Source: Vagococcus martis (GTDB taxonomy: Bacteria; Bacillota; Bacilli; Lactobacillales; Vagococcaceae). Taken from it: a stretch of DNA of 64,000 bases. Shown here piece by piece: positions 1 through 8,412 of this stretch. The first letter of the stretch is position 1. Each line of letters begins with the position of its first letter. The position numbers were made by a program, and so were the translations under genes. The notes under the pieces were generated by a model that was not told where the DNA came from, searched no databases, and was given only the letters and a program-made list of their open reading frames with translations. Location: contig NZ_MVAB01000001.1 in the NCBI RefSeq assembly GCF_002026305.1, positions 744,001 to 808,000 on the forward strand, given 5' to 3'.

Positions 1-84
1 AATTAATTCTATTTTATTTTTGAGACTTTTTCATCAATATTATTGTCCATCAACACGATTTGACATAGAGCCTAATATAAAAGT

Positions 85-119
85 AACCACATGAGAAATA
101 GCTACTCATGTGGTTTTTT
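85..119. terminator. Bidirectional hairpin terminator
   Basis: An 11-bp perfect stem (85-95 with 105-115) is followed by six T on the plus strand and a T-rich tail on the minus strand. It lies just beyond the stop of the leucine-rich-repeat gene and probably also ends a plus-strand gene outside the window. Bases 1-84 show no gene. Confidence 0.8.
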
Positions 120-134
120 GTAGAGAAAATTAGT

Positions 135-2050
135 TTACTTGATGACAAAAACGTTATTAGATAAAATATCAGTATTTTTAACAGGTGTGTTATGAATATC
201 TAAAAGTTCTAAATCATGTAATTGATTTAAAGGTCTTACATCCGTTATATACGAATTCGATATATCTAAACTCTTTAACTTATTAAAATTAGTAACAAAG
301 TCCAAAGATTCTAGTCGACTATTCGGTATGATTAAGTTTGTCAAATTAGTCATATTTTTTATTTTATCTGGCAAAAGAGTTAACCCATAATCATAAGAAG
401 ACATGTATTCATCATTGATTCTAACAGCGAAATCCGAATTTGGATCGATTTCAAGATAAATTAAATTTGGAAAAGGTAACTGATTCAATGTTCCCAATAG
501 CAAACTTGACTCTAATAACGTTAACTCTTCAACTGAGGGAATCGATTCGATTTGTTCCGACTTACGATCAAAATCAATTTCACTTTTTTCTAAGGTAAGC
601 TTCTTTAATTCTTTTAAAGAACCAAGTGTCGATATATTGATCATCTCAGAAACGTCCTTGATTATTAGTTCCTCTAGAGATGACACATTTCTTAAAGTGC
701 TTAAATCCAACTCATTACTTGCTACAACGGATAATTTTTTATATTAGATGATTTTTCTATAAGTTCTAAAAAATCTGCAGATACAGTCACTTCCGTTAAA
801 TTTTCTAAATTGCTTAAGCTAGTTGTTTGAATATTATCAGAATATGATTCAAACTGAAGACTTTTTAAATTCTTTAACGACGCAATACTTTCAATATTAT
901 TAAGTTGGCGATTTCCTTTTAATTGTAAAGAAATAATGGTTTCTTTATCAGTGATATCTTTGATATCATGAACAAATGTATTATCTAAAGATAATCTCTT
1001 TAACTTAGGCATATTCTTTACAAAATCAATGTTGTTTAGCTTATCACCTGATTTTATAGATAGGTTTTCTAAATTAGCCAAGCTATATAAACTAGAATAA
1101 TCCGAAATTTTTGATACATTACTAAGTGTTAAACTATTTAATTTACTAAAATTTGATAACCATGAGATGTCCTTTAAATTGTAACAGTCTATCATAAGAC
1201 TTTTAAGGTGATCAAGTTCCTTCATACTCTCTACACTTACATCTTCAGCTAAATAAGTGATGTCTAAATTTTCTAATTTCTTAAGTTCTTGTAAGCGATG
1301 AAGCTGATCATCTGTTCTAACTTGTACTTTTAGGTATTTTAATTTTTCTGGCTGAGGTAACGCATCTAAAATAACATCTAACGACTGATTAAAATGACCG
1401 CCATAAAATATTAAATTATCTAAATTTTTCAAAGAAAAGCCTTCCCATATTCCCTCTATATCAGACGTATTATTAAAGTCCAAATACGTTAGTCTACTGA
1501 AACTTGTAAAATCTAGGGCATGTAAAGCTAAGTCTGTAGACAATATAATTTTTTGGGTTTCAAAGTTATCAAAAGGATTGCTCCAGTTTTTAAAACTGTA
1601 AGTTATAGTCCAATTATCAGAAAAATCATCTGACGTAACAGATATATACTTAATCTTTTTTAATTCCTCTGGTTGGATGTTATCAATCTTTTTTCGAAAA
1701 ACTTGTTCGACAAAAGCTACCCCTGCCTCAGATTCAGGTTTTTCACGATAAGCATAGGCTTCACTTTTGATGTTAGTATTCACACTATTATTAGTCACTG
1801 TATTCTTTGAGACAATGCCTAAAATGACAATTGCCATTATAATAGTTGTGACAAAAACAAATAGAATAATCATTAAAGATGAATTATTTCTTTTCTTATT
1901 CGTTTCATTATTAATTATGTAGTTATTTACAATATTTTTTTCATCATCAATAATAAACTCTGACTGACAAGAACTACATCTTGCTAGATGATTATTTATT
2001 ATTTTTAATTTACCACCACAATTTGAACATTTTAAGTTAACAAATTTCAT
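135..2050 (-). pseudogene. Frameshifted zinc-ribbon / TM / leucine-rich-repeat protein
   Basis: Two reading frames form one gene. The first (2050-722, 442 codons) starts with a zinc ribbon (CxxC at residues 8-11 and 25-28), has one membrane segment at about 58-80, then about a dozen repeats of the LxxLxxLxLxxN type. The frame is lost in a run of six A (735-740). Adding one A restores an uninterrupted repeat array that runs into the second frame (710-135, 191 codons), so the total would be about 635 residues. A good ribosome site (AAGGAG) precedes the ATG at 2050. The topology suggests a cytosolic zinc ribbon with repeats outside the cell. The function is unknown. The shift may be decay, slippage-based switching, or a sequencing error. 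Confidence 0.75.
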
Positions 2051-2075
2051 ATAATGATCTCCTTGAATATAATAT

Positions 2076-2105
2076 AAACTGATTATATCAGAATAATCAG
2101 TTTTT
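2076..2105. terminator. Hairpin between Nudix and LRR genes
   Basis: An 11-bp perfect stem (2076-2086 with 2093-2103) is followed by T on the plus strand and by an AT-rich tail on the minus strand. It probably ends the isochorismatase-Nudix transcript ahead of the LRR gene. Confidence 0.55.
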
Positions 2106-2130
2106 CACTCTGTAATGTGTCATTCTATTC

Positions 2131-2547
2131 TCATAATTCTTTTCTTGATAGTCTATTTTTAATGGTGCTTTGAATAGCAGGATAGGTATTTTCTTCAGGT
2201 TCATCCTCAATAAAAATCACTTCTTCTATCTCATGCTCTAGTTTATCTGAAAATCCTTCGATTTCTGCTGAATAAACTTGCCCATAGTCTTCTATTCCAT
2301 CTCTTTCAACGCCTAATATGAACAAAGGATTGAGAACAAATGTAGTAGCCACTGTTTCCTCCATTAATTCTCTTTTAGCACATTCCTCTATTGGTTCATT
2401 TAATTCCCTATGTCCACCAGGTATTTCAAAAGTCGTTCTATCTTTATGACGAACGTAAACATTTTTTCCTTTGTGTCTTGCAACAATCATCGCAATAACT
2501 AGTTGATCATCACTTATTTCCCCTAAATCATATGTTTTTACTTTCAT
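2131..2547 (-). CDS. Nudix hydrolase
   Basis: This 138-residue protein carries a Nudix box at about residues 45-67. Its glycine, first glutamate and REL-EE metal-binding core are present, while the penultimate glycine of the consensus is valine. Nudix enzymes cleave nucleoside diphosphates linked to another group, but the substrate cannot be read from the sequence. It lies 24 bp after the isochorismatase-like gene and is probably cotranscribed with it. That pairing could fit NAD or nucleotide clean-up, which is inference only. Confidence 0.85.
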   Translation of the reverse strand: MKVKTYDLGEISDDQLVIAMIVARHKGKNVYVRHKDRTTFEIPGGHRELNEPIEECAKRELMEETVATTFVLNPLFILGVERDGIEDYGQVYSAEIEGFSDKLEHEIEEVIFIEDEPEENTYPAIQSTIKNRLSRKEL

Positions 2548-2571
2548 ATAGTCACCTAATATTTTCTATTT

Positions 2572-3042
2572 TTACTTATCAGATATAAACTCCGTACAAC
2601 TTATCAAATTAGCACCTTTTTTACGTAAAATCTTATTAAAAACACCTCTCATTGGTTTAATGATAGAATCATGTCCGTCTTCAATGAGCGTTACCTGGTA
2701 TCCCTTTTCTAATGCACTTTTACTAGTTGCTTGAACACAGGCATTGCTCATTAAACCTGTAACCACCATCTCTGTAGCTCCTAATTTATCTAAAATCTGA
2801 CAGAAATCACTTGATGAAAAAGAACTTGGTTTATTTTTTGTTATAACATAATCTGATTCACTAACAAGTACTCCTTTGTGTATTTTTCCAGCACCACTTT
2901 GTTTCACATAAATAATTGGTAAGTGATTCTCTTTAAAATATTGAATGACTGAATTTACTCTATTGATAATTTTTTTCTTTCCCAGTAAAAGCGCCGTCGT
3001 ATTATTTTGAATATCAATTACAACTAATACTTGATTTGCCAT
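2572..3042 (-). CDS. Isochorismatase-like cysteine hydrolase
   Basis: The 156-residue protein has the cysteine-hydrolase triad of the isochorismatase/nicotinamidase family: Asp10 in the VVIDIQ strand, a lysine near 69-71, and Cys102 in the GLMSNACVQATS segment, preceded by the usual cis-peptide region. Family members hydrolyse nicotinamide, isochorismate or carbamoyl compounds. It lacks the zinc-site pattern I would expect of a true nicotinamidase, so the substrate is left open. It is the first gene of a two-gene unit with the Nudix hydrolase. Confidence 0.85.
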   Translation of the reverse strand: MANQVLVVIDIQNNTTALLLGKKKIINRVNSVIQYFKENHLPIIYVKQSGAGKIHKGVLVSESDYVITKNKPSSFSSSDFCQILDKLGATEMVVTGLMSNACVQATSKSALEKGYQVTLIEDGHDSIIKPMRGVFNKILRKKGANLISCTEFISDK

Positions 3043-3085
3043 ATTATTCCTCTTATTTCTATAAAATTTTATCTTTTTAAATGGA

Positions 3086-3449
3086 TTAATCTAACCCATA
3101 TTTTTTTCGTTTAACATAGTAAGTCACTCCAAAAACAATTGAATCAAATGCAAAACTATCCAATCTTAGAAATGGATTATTTGTCAAAATTATTCCTCCT
3201 GACTCCCCCACACTGATTATACATTGCAACAATTTAGAGTATGGATGAGGTAATAGCACACTACCTAATACCTGTAATAAATGAACGGATAAAATGACTA
3301 AAAAACTAATTGCAAATGATTCATATAGTGCTTTTTTCTACAGTTCATCAAATTTTTTGAAATACTTACAAGCCATAACTAAACTAGTCATTGAATAAAT
3401 AACTAAAAAAGCAATTATTAATAACGACAACTCCTATCACACTTTTCAT
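3086..3449 (-). pseudogene. Decayed small membrane protein next to XRE regulator
   Basis: Conceptual translation of the minus strand gives a protein of about 120 residues with two or three hydrophobic segments and a basic C-terminus ending RKKYGLD. It is broken twice: an in-frame TAG at 3340-3338, and a frameshift close to the start (about 3424-3416) that separates the ATG at 3449 from the body. The layout, directly after a short XRE regulator, is that of common regulator plus small multi-pass membrane protein pairs. It fills the gap between 3043 and 3453. Confidence 0.6.
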
Positions 3450-3453
3450 TTCA

Positions 3454-3666
3454 TTATCTTCCAGAATTTAATTGAAAAATATCTTCTACTTGTAGATTAA
3501 AATACTCGGCAATTTTTAAAGATAACTCCAAGCTTGGGTTGTATTTCATTTTTTCAATTGCCGTCATAGTCTGTCTAGAAACACCTAATGCCTCAGCCAT
3601 ATCTGTTTGTTTAATATGTCGTTCTTCACGAATCTCTCTAATATGATTAACAACTGTTATAGACAA
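3454..3666 (-). CDS. Short XRE-family transcriptional regulator
   Basis: This 70-residue protein is almost entirely one Cro/CI-type helix-turn-helix (about residues 8-62), with a QTDMAEALGVSRQTMTAIE core typical of small autonomous regulators. The start is a TTG preceded by GGAGG nine bases upstream. The gene begins 14 bp after a perfect 30-bp palindrome and has a good promoter of its own, so direct autoregulation is likely. The membrane protein normally encoded next to such regulators is broken here. Confidence 0.85.
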   Translation of the reverse strand: MSITVVNHIREIREERHIKQTDMAEALGVSRQTMTAIEKMKYNPSLELSLKIAEYFNLQVEDIFQLNSGR

Positions 3667-3680
3667 TGGTATTTTCCTCC

Positions 3681-3710
3681 TATAAAAGTAAAGATATCTT
3701 TACTTTTATA
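3681..3710. promoter_or_regulatory. 30-bp perfect palindromic operator
   Basis: Positions 3681-3710 read the same on both strands, with AAAGATATCTTT at the centre. A second partial copy of the core (GTAAAGATATCTTA) lies at about 3732-3745. The first site covers the likely transcription start and the second touches the -35 box of the XRE gene. This is the layout of a repressor that controls itself. Confidence 0.7.
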
Positions 3711-3736
3711 ATAACTTACGTTTAAAAGAATGTAAA
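3708..3736 (-). promoter_or_regulatory. Promoter of XRE regulator
   Basis: On the minus strand TTTACA (3736-3731) and TATTAT (3713-3708) are separated by 17 bp. Both boxes touch copies of the AAGATATCTT operator core. Confidence 0.65.
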
Positions 3737-3758
3737 GATATCTTAATATATAATCCCA

Positions 3759-4265
3759 TTATTCTTTTGCTAATTGTTCCTTCAAGTAATTAATTTTTTG
3801 AAAATCTTTCTGATTATTATTATCTGCTCGATAACTATCTCTACTAGATGCTAAATAACTTTTATAAAAAGCTTCTAACGAAGGAACATAAAATTCAACA
3901 CCCTTTTGACTATGTCGTTCTAATTCATTGAATGATACACCAGCAAAACTAGGCAACGTATCGATAGAACCGTATTCAACTGATGTATCTCCTCGAATAA
4001 ATTCATGTTCATGCAAATCGATTAGTTGTTAATCCAAATTTTCCATCATATTTTTTATCATTTCCCATTCATCAATTCTTTCTTCATTTGGTGCCTCCCA
4101 ACCTCTAGGAGCACCTTTCACATGAATATCAATACTCCTAACATACCAATCTTTTTTTGTCGTATATTCCAAACCTAGTGAAGCTATTAACAAAGGGATT
4201 CTACCCTATTTATTTAAATGTATAGCTATTTCTAAAAACTCTTGAAATCTATCACTTATTTTCTA
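3759..4265 (-). pseudogene. Broken gene with three in-frame stops (possible nucleotidyltransferase-like)
   Basis: One minus-strand frame runs from about 4285 to 3759 and reads like a single protein of about 170 residues, but it contains TAG at 4265-4263, TAG at 4208-4206 and TAA at 4031-4029. The last open stretch (85 codons from a TTG at 4016) has no ribosome site of its own. Conserved-looking segments include SIDIHVKGAPRGWEAP, LIDLHEHEF and ASSRDSYRAD. The pattern recalls small nucleotidyltransferase-like proteins, but that assignment is weak. Three stops in a readable frame make a dead gene the best reading. Confidence 0.65.
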
Positions 4266-4281
4266 GTTCTTCTTTACTACA

Positions 4282-4635
4282 TTAATCTAGTGCCAACTGT
4301 AACTGGTTTGAAATAATCTCTAATGTTTTCTTTTGCCTCGTTAAAATCTCTAATTCCTTTTCTACTCTTTCTAATTCATCATTAATTATTTGAAGGTTGG
4401 ACTTCCACTGCATTGTACTACCGCAGTCTTTTTTATTTTTTTTTATTTGCTTTAACACTCGAATCGATAATCCCATGTCGCGTAATTCTCGAATGTTTTT
4501 AAAATCAGATCTATCTATATCCTCAAAAAAATACTTTCCATTTACTTTTGTTGGAGTGAGTAATCCTTCTTCAATATAATATCTTACTGTTTCTCTAGTT
4601 GTCTCAAATGTTTGGATAAACTCTCCAATGTACAT
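4282..4635 (-). CDS. MerR-family transcriptional regulator
   Basis: The 117-residue protein has an N-terminal winged helix-turn-helix (residues 1-70, with TRETVRYYIEEGLL typical of MerR) and a C-terminal dimerisation coiled coil (about 78-115). No metal-binding cysteine cluster follows, so it is more like the multidrug or stress MerR branch. GGAGG precedes the ATG. A palindrome in a 19-bp spaced promoter sits directly upstream, facing away. The gene it once controlled is now separated by an IS30 element. Confidence 0.85.
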   Translation of the reverse strand: MYIGEFIQTFETTRETVRYYIEEGLLTPTKVNGKYFFEDIDRSDFKNIRELRDMGLSIRVLKQIKKNKKDCGSTMQWKSNLQIINDELERVEKELEILTRQKKTLEIISNQLQLALD

Positions 4636-4660
4636 AATGTAAATTCCTCCTTAAAAGTTA

Positions 4661-4691
4661 TTGCCATGTGGTGCACCACCTATGATTTAAT
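4661..4691 (+). promoter_or_regulatory. MerR-type promoter/operator
   Basis: TTGCCA (4661-4666) and TTTAAT (4686-4691) are separated by 19 bp, the long spacing that MerR regulators act on, and the spacer holds the palindrome GTGGTGCACCAC (4668-4679). The promoter faces into the IS30 element that starts at about 4709. Confidence 0.55.
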
Positions 4692-4708
4692 AAACCACGC
4701 CGATTGTA

Positions 4709-5750
4709 AAATTAAGCTAGACAACTAAAAAATCATTTGTGATACACTCAAATTGTATTTCCAACCAAAGAAAACAAGGAGAGTGATCACAAATGACCTA
4801 TACACATCTTACTACAGACGAGCTAGTTTTGATAGAAGCTTATTACCATCAAAATAAAAAAGGAACATACGTTGCGAAACAATTGAAACGAGCAAAACAG
4901 ACTATCTATAATGTTTACAAAGCTTTTGATGAGGGATTATCTGCACTAGATTACTATAAAAGATACAAAAATAATAAAAAGAATTGTGGCAGGCGTCCTA
5001 TTTCTTTATCTGATAATGAAACAGAATACATTCAAAAGAAGGTTGTTCAAGGATGGACTCCAGATGTCATTATTGGTCGTGCTGAGTTTCCTATCTCATG
5101 TTCTATCAGTACTCTTTATAGATTATTTAAGCAAGGACTGTTTGATTTGACCGCATTACCTATGAAAGGTAAAAGGAAAGCGAATGGTTATAAAGAAAAA
5201 AGAGGTAAACAAGCCTTTAAAAGAACCATCCATCAACGTAATAAGGACTATCAACTCTTTAATAATGAATTTGGTCACCTTGAAGGTGACACAATTGTTG
5301 GAAAAGATCATAAAAGTGCTGTTATCACACTCGTTGAAAGACTATCGAAAGTGATTATTACGTTAAAACCAATAGGCAGACGAGCAATAGATATCGAAAA
5401 TAGTTTAAATAATTGGTTTAAAAAGTTTCCATGCCATCTATTTAAATCAATCACATTCGATTGTGGTAAAGAATTTTCTAATTGGAAATCAATCAGCAAT
5501 CTAAATGATATTGATATTTATTTTGCCGATCCAGGAACACCATCACAACGTGGCTTAAATGAAAACTCTAATGGGTTATTACGTAAAGATGGATTACCTA
5601 AACAAATGGATTTCAACAAAGTTGAGGAATCTTTTATCCAATCTATCGCTTCTAAAAGAAATAATATTCCTAGAAAATCATTAAACTATAAAACACCATT
5701 GGAAGTATTTTTGAGTTATGTAGACAATGATATTTTGTCTAGCTTAATTT
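4709..5750 (+). mobile_element. IS30-family insertion sequence
   Basis: A 16-bp perfect inverted repeat (4709-4724 and 5735-5750) brackets one transposase gene, and its right copy overlaps the last codons. The length of about 1.04 kb is usual for the family. I see no clear target duplication. It lies between a MerR gene with its outward promoter and the small membrane protein at 5787. Confidence 0.9.
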
Positions 5751-5752
5751 GA
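4793..5752 (+). CDS. IS30-family transposase
   Basis: This intact 319-residue transposase has an N-terminal HTH (residues 1-60, including VAKQLKRAKQTIYNVYKAF), a second DNA-binding segment around 65-115, and a DDE integrase core. Its catalytic residues lie in GHLEGDTIVG, ITFDCGKEF and RGLNENSNGLLR. A clear ribosome site (AAGGAGAG) precedes the ATG. The stop codon overlaps the right inverted repeat. It looks functional. Confidence 0.95.
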   Translation: MTYTHLTTDELVLIEAYYHQNKKGTYVAKQLKRAKQTIYNVYKAFDEGLSALDYYKRYKNNKKNCGRRPISLSDNETEYIQKKVVQGWTPDVIIGRAEFPISCSISTLYRLFKQGLFDLTALPMKGKRKANGYKEKRGKQAFKRTIHQRNKDYQLFNNEFGHLEGDTIVGKDHKSAVITLVERLSKVIITLKPIGRRAIDIENSLNNWFKKFPCHLFKSITFDCGKEFSNWKSISNLNDIDIYFADPGTPSQRGLNENSNGLLRKDGLPKQMDFNKVEESFIQSIASKRNNIPRKSLNYKTPLEVFLSYVDNDILSSLI

Positions 5753-5786
5753 CAAATGAAACCATATAAAAAGGAGGTGTACTTGT

Positions 5787-6092
5787 ATGTTTTATATTTT
5801 AACAGTTTTATCCATGCTATACGGGATTTTAATGGCATTAGCTACAATAAAAATAATGTCATTTTCAGAACATCCTATAATCTTTATTATTAATCTAGTT
5901 GGGGCATTATGCCTTATACTTTATGTTAAAGACTATCGCCTATTATATGTGGGTGTTGCCATTCTTTTTATCGCAGCACTTCTCAATGGCATGATTGTTT
6001 TAAACCGATTAACCCCCAGCCATATAGTCGTTCGCTTGATAGTTTCCCTTGTATTAATAGGTGCTAACTATCTAATTCATTATTCAAAATAG
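5787..6092 (+). CDS. Small four-helix membrane protein
   Basis: The 101-residue protein consists of about four hydrophobic helices with short loops and no recognisable catalytic motif. A very strong ribosome site (AAGGAGGTG) precedes the ATG. It is the first gene right of the IS30 element and may be the original target of the MerR-type promoter at 4661-4691. I do not recognise the family. After it, 6093-6227 holds no gene. Confidence 0.7.
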   Translation: MFYILTVLSMLYGILMALATIKIMSFSEHPIIFIINLVGALCLILYVKDYRLLYVGVAILFIAALLNGMIVLNRLTPSHIVVRLIVSLVLIGANYLIHYSK

Positions 6093-6227
6093 TCTATAAT
6101 TAATTGAAGTTTACACAGTAAAACAAACGTATAAATTAACTATCATTTTTAAGTATTAAAAATACTTCTTAGGCCCCATTTATAAAAACTAGTTAATTTG
6201 CTAATCTTTATAAAAGGGGTGTTAAAA

Positions 6228-6551
6228 ATGAAAAAGAATTGGTTTGCTTTAATAAGTTTAATTTTTTTTAATTTAGTTGTAGTAATGGGTTTTGCGATAG
6301 CACTATATGCTATTATAGCTAGTTTTTGGATAATTACAGGAGCATTTATTATATCTCCTATCCTTTTAGTGATAGCCAATGTGACACAACTTCAAGATTT
6401 CGCTATGTTCCAATCTATTTCAAGTATTTTTCTTTGTGCAATAGGGTTAGGACTTTTTCCTTTCATGAAAAAATTTACTCGATTAATTATCACCTACTCT
6501 GTAAACTACATTGAATATAATAAAAAAATGATATATAGTGTGACACTATGA
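6228..6551 (+). CDS. Small integral membrane protein
   Basis: The likely product is 107 residues starting MKKNWFAL. An upstream in-frame ATG at 6198 has no ribosome site, while AAAAGGGGTG precedes 6228. There are three hydrophobic segments (about 6-30, 35-57 and 65-85) and a basic, tyrosine-rich tail. The stop overlaps the start of the hydrolase gene in an ATGA overlap, so the two are translationally coupled. The function is unknown. Confidence 0.7.
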   Translation: MKKNWFALISLIFFNLVVVMGFAIALYAIIASFWIITGAFIISPILLVIANVTQLQDFAMFQSISSIFLCAIGLGLFPFMKKFTRLIITYSVNYIEYNKKMIYSVTL

Positions 6552-7168
6552 CAAAATTAGTTATTTTACATGGATTAGGACAAAACGAGGATGACTGGGA
6601 AAAAGTTGTGGAACATATTGCTGTAAGTAGTCAGATTATCCCCCTATTTACAGCAATAAACGAAAATTCGGATGTGACTATTGAAACTATCTATCCCAAA
6701 ATATCAAAAAAGCTTGACGAAATAACAGAACCTTACTATCTATGTGGGTTATCATTAGGAGGTTTACTGGCACTGATGTATACTTGTAAGTCAACTAATT
6801 GTTACTTAAAAGGTATTATTATTGCTAGTGCTATATATAAGCCAATTCCTAAGTCAATCAATTTGTTCCAATCATTACTGTTTACGATTCTTCCAAAAAA
6901 AAATTTCGAAACGATTGGATTGTCTAAAAAACAAATGATTCAACTCACTTCATCTATTAATATTGACTTAACGGAGTCTTTAAAAAGAATTAATCTTCCT
7001 TCACTGATACTGTGTGGAGAAAAAGACACTGTTAATTTGAAGTATGCTAAACAAATTCACGAACTCATTCCATCATCTGATTTAAGTATTGTCCCAAATG
7101 GAAAACATGAACTAAATAAAAACTCTTACTTAGAATTATCAAAAGCCATAAACTATTTTATAAATTAA
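6548..7168 (+). CDS. Alpha/beta hydrolase
   Basis: The 206-residue protein has the full alpha/beta-hydrolase triad: nucleophile Ser69 in GLSLGG, Asp160 in CGEKDT, and His187 in NGKHEL. The oxyanion-hole strand VILHGLGQNEDDW lies at the N-terminus. The fold and length fit small esterases or thioesterases, and the substrate is unknown. The start overlaps the stop of the upstream membrane protein by four bases. Confidence 0.9.
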   Translation: MTKLVILHGLGQNEDDWEKVVEHIAVSSQIIPLFTAINENSDVTIETIYPKISKKLDEITEPYYLCGLSLGGLLALMYTCKSTNCYLKGIIIASAIYKPIPKSINLFQSLLFTILPKKNFETIGLSKKQMIQLTSSINIDLTESLKRINLPSLILCGEKDTVNLKYAKQIHELIPSSDLSIVPNGKHELNKNSYLELSKAINYFIN

Positions 7169-7204
7169 AAAAGAAAGCATCTATTAAGATACTTTCCTTT
7201 TTAG
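7168..7204. terminator. Bidirectional terminator between convergent genes
   Basis: A 10-bp stem with one mismatch (7173-7182 with 7087+100 to 7196, that is 7187-7196) is flanked by A on the left and T on the right. It serves the hydrolase (plus) and the AIM24 gene (minus). Confidence 0.75.
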
Positions 7205-7205
7205 T

Positions 7206-7964
7206 TTATCCAACTGGTGCTAACAATACTTTCCCACTTCCTCGGTAAACATTGACAAGTCCTTCACCTGATACGGCTGACCCCATCAAACTTTTTCCTG
7301 AACGCTCAACAGTAAAATCTAATGAGCCACTCCAAGCAATTGCCATATTACCATCTACTTTTAATACATCATCTTGTAATTCAATTTCAATCAATTCTTC
7401 ATGAGGTGTTGGCGATTCTAAACAAAGAATCCCATCTCCTTTAATGTTTAAATTAAATAGTCCTTCATTCCCTGCAACAGCAGACGAAATATTCGAACGC
7501 ATGATTGCTTTATGTTTTAATCTTGAGTCACAGGCCAAGAATAAGCCATCATCAAGTACAATTGAATTATCCCACTGCGATACATCAAGTAATATAATAT
7601 ATTTATACGTTGGTTCAAGCACTAATAATCCTTTACCTGTATATTCAGGCTTAATCGCAGATTCTTTCGTTACAGCACCTCTCACAGTTTTGCTGAAAAA
7701 GTCGCCTACACCTTTTACACCTGTCGTTGCACTGACATCTCCAACTGTCCACTGCATAGCACCAGCTTGTAATGTAATATCTGTTTGTTCCACGTCACAA
7801 ATAACTTGGCGTTTTCTGACATTCATCTTACTTGAAAAATAGGCTGTTTGTGCTTCTTGTGGTGTCAAACTCAAATCTTTAACATATTCTATTACTTTAA
7901 AAGGCCCTAACTCATTTTTGACTATAACATCATCATTATCCCAAAAATTTGATACTTTAAACAT
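7206..7964 (-). CDS. AIM24-family (DUF124) protein
   Basis: The 252-residue protein is a beta-rich AIM24/DUF124 protein. Features seen are the glycine-rich strands LQAGAMQWTVGDV, a YTGKGLLVLEPTYKY segment and the closing SGEGLVNVYRGSGKVLLAP. Family members form TRAP-like beta structures, and their bacterial role is not settled. It is a single gene with its own promoter region and a terminator shared with the convergent hydrolase gene. Confidence 0.85.
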   Translation of the reverse strand: MFKVSNFWDNDDVIVKNELGPFKVIEYVKDLSLTPQEAQTAYFSSKMNVRKRQVICDVEQTDITLQAGAMQWTVGDVSATTGVKGVGDFFSKTVRGAVTKESAIKPEYTGKGLLVLEPTYKYIILLDVSQWDNSIVLDDGLFLACDSRLKHKAIMRSNISSAVAGNEGLFNLNIKGDGILCLESPTPHEELIEIELQDDVLKVDGNMAIAWSGSLDFTVERSGKSLMGSAVSGEGLVNVYRGSGKVLLAPVG

Positions 7965-8067
7965 AACAACACCCCTTTTTTTATTGGTGCTTTAATTGTA
8001 ATATAAGACTATGAAAAAGAATACACTATTTTTAGCAAAAACATAATTTGAGATGGTAGGTGACTTT

Positions 8068-8412
8068 ATGAAAAAATTGATTCTTGCTGTTATCATTCTG
8101 CTTCCTTTAATTCTTATTTCTTTGATAGTTTCAGGTGCATTAAAACTACCTGGTGCCACCTATTCACATCCTGGTAACTTAATCTTATTTTTTGTTATTT
8201 TTTTAGTCATTGATTTTTTGATAGATAACATGTTTCATCTGGTGCCTAAAAAAGACTCTATCTTGTTGATGTTTTGTCAAAATGTCATCTCTTTAATGAT
8301 CACTGATTATTTTGTCGCCTCTGTTTCTCTGTCAGTTCAGACGATTGTTTTATTTTCTATTTTTTTAATTCTTTTTGAAAAATCCTTAGATTATATGGAG
8401 AAGAATAGTTAG
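8068..8412 (+). CDS. YrvL-like four-helix membrane protein
   Basis: The best start gives 114 residues beginning MKKLILAV, since GGTAGGTG lies at the right distance from the ATG at 8068; an in-frame ATG at 8053 overlaps that site. Four hydrophobic helices and a short acidic tail resemble YrvL-type regulatory membrane proteins of Bacillus, which act on an anti-sigma module. That resemblance is tentative. Its end overlaps the convergent HIT gene by four bases. Confidence 0.6.
   Translation: MKKLILAVIILLPLILISLIVSGALKLPGATYSHPGNLILFFVIFLVIDFLIDNMFHLVPKKDSILLMFCQNVISLMITDYFVASVSLSVQTIVLFSIFLILFEKSLDYMEKNS

Noticed and set aside
3759-4016. 85-codon frame as an independent small gene
   Set aside because: Its TTG start lacks a ribosome site, and the frame continues upstream as protein-like sequence through three stops.
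4709-5750. Target duplication of the IS30 element
   Set aside because: Bases flanking the inverted repeats do not match convincingly; not claimed.
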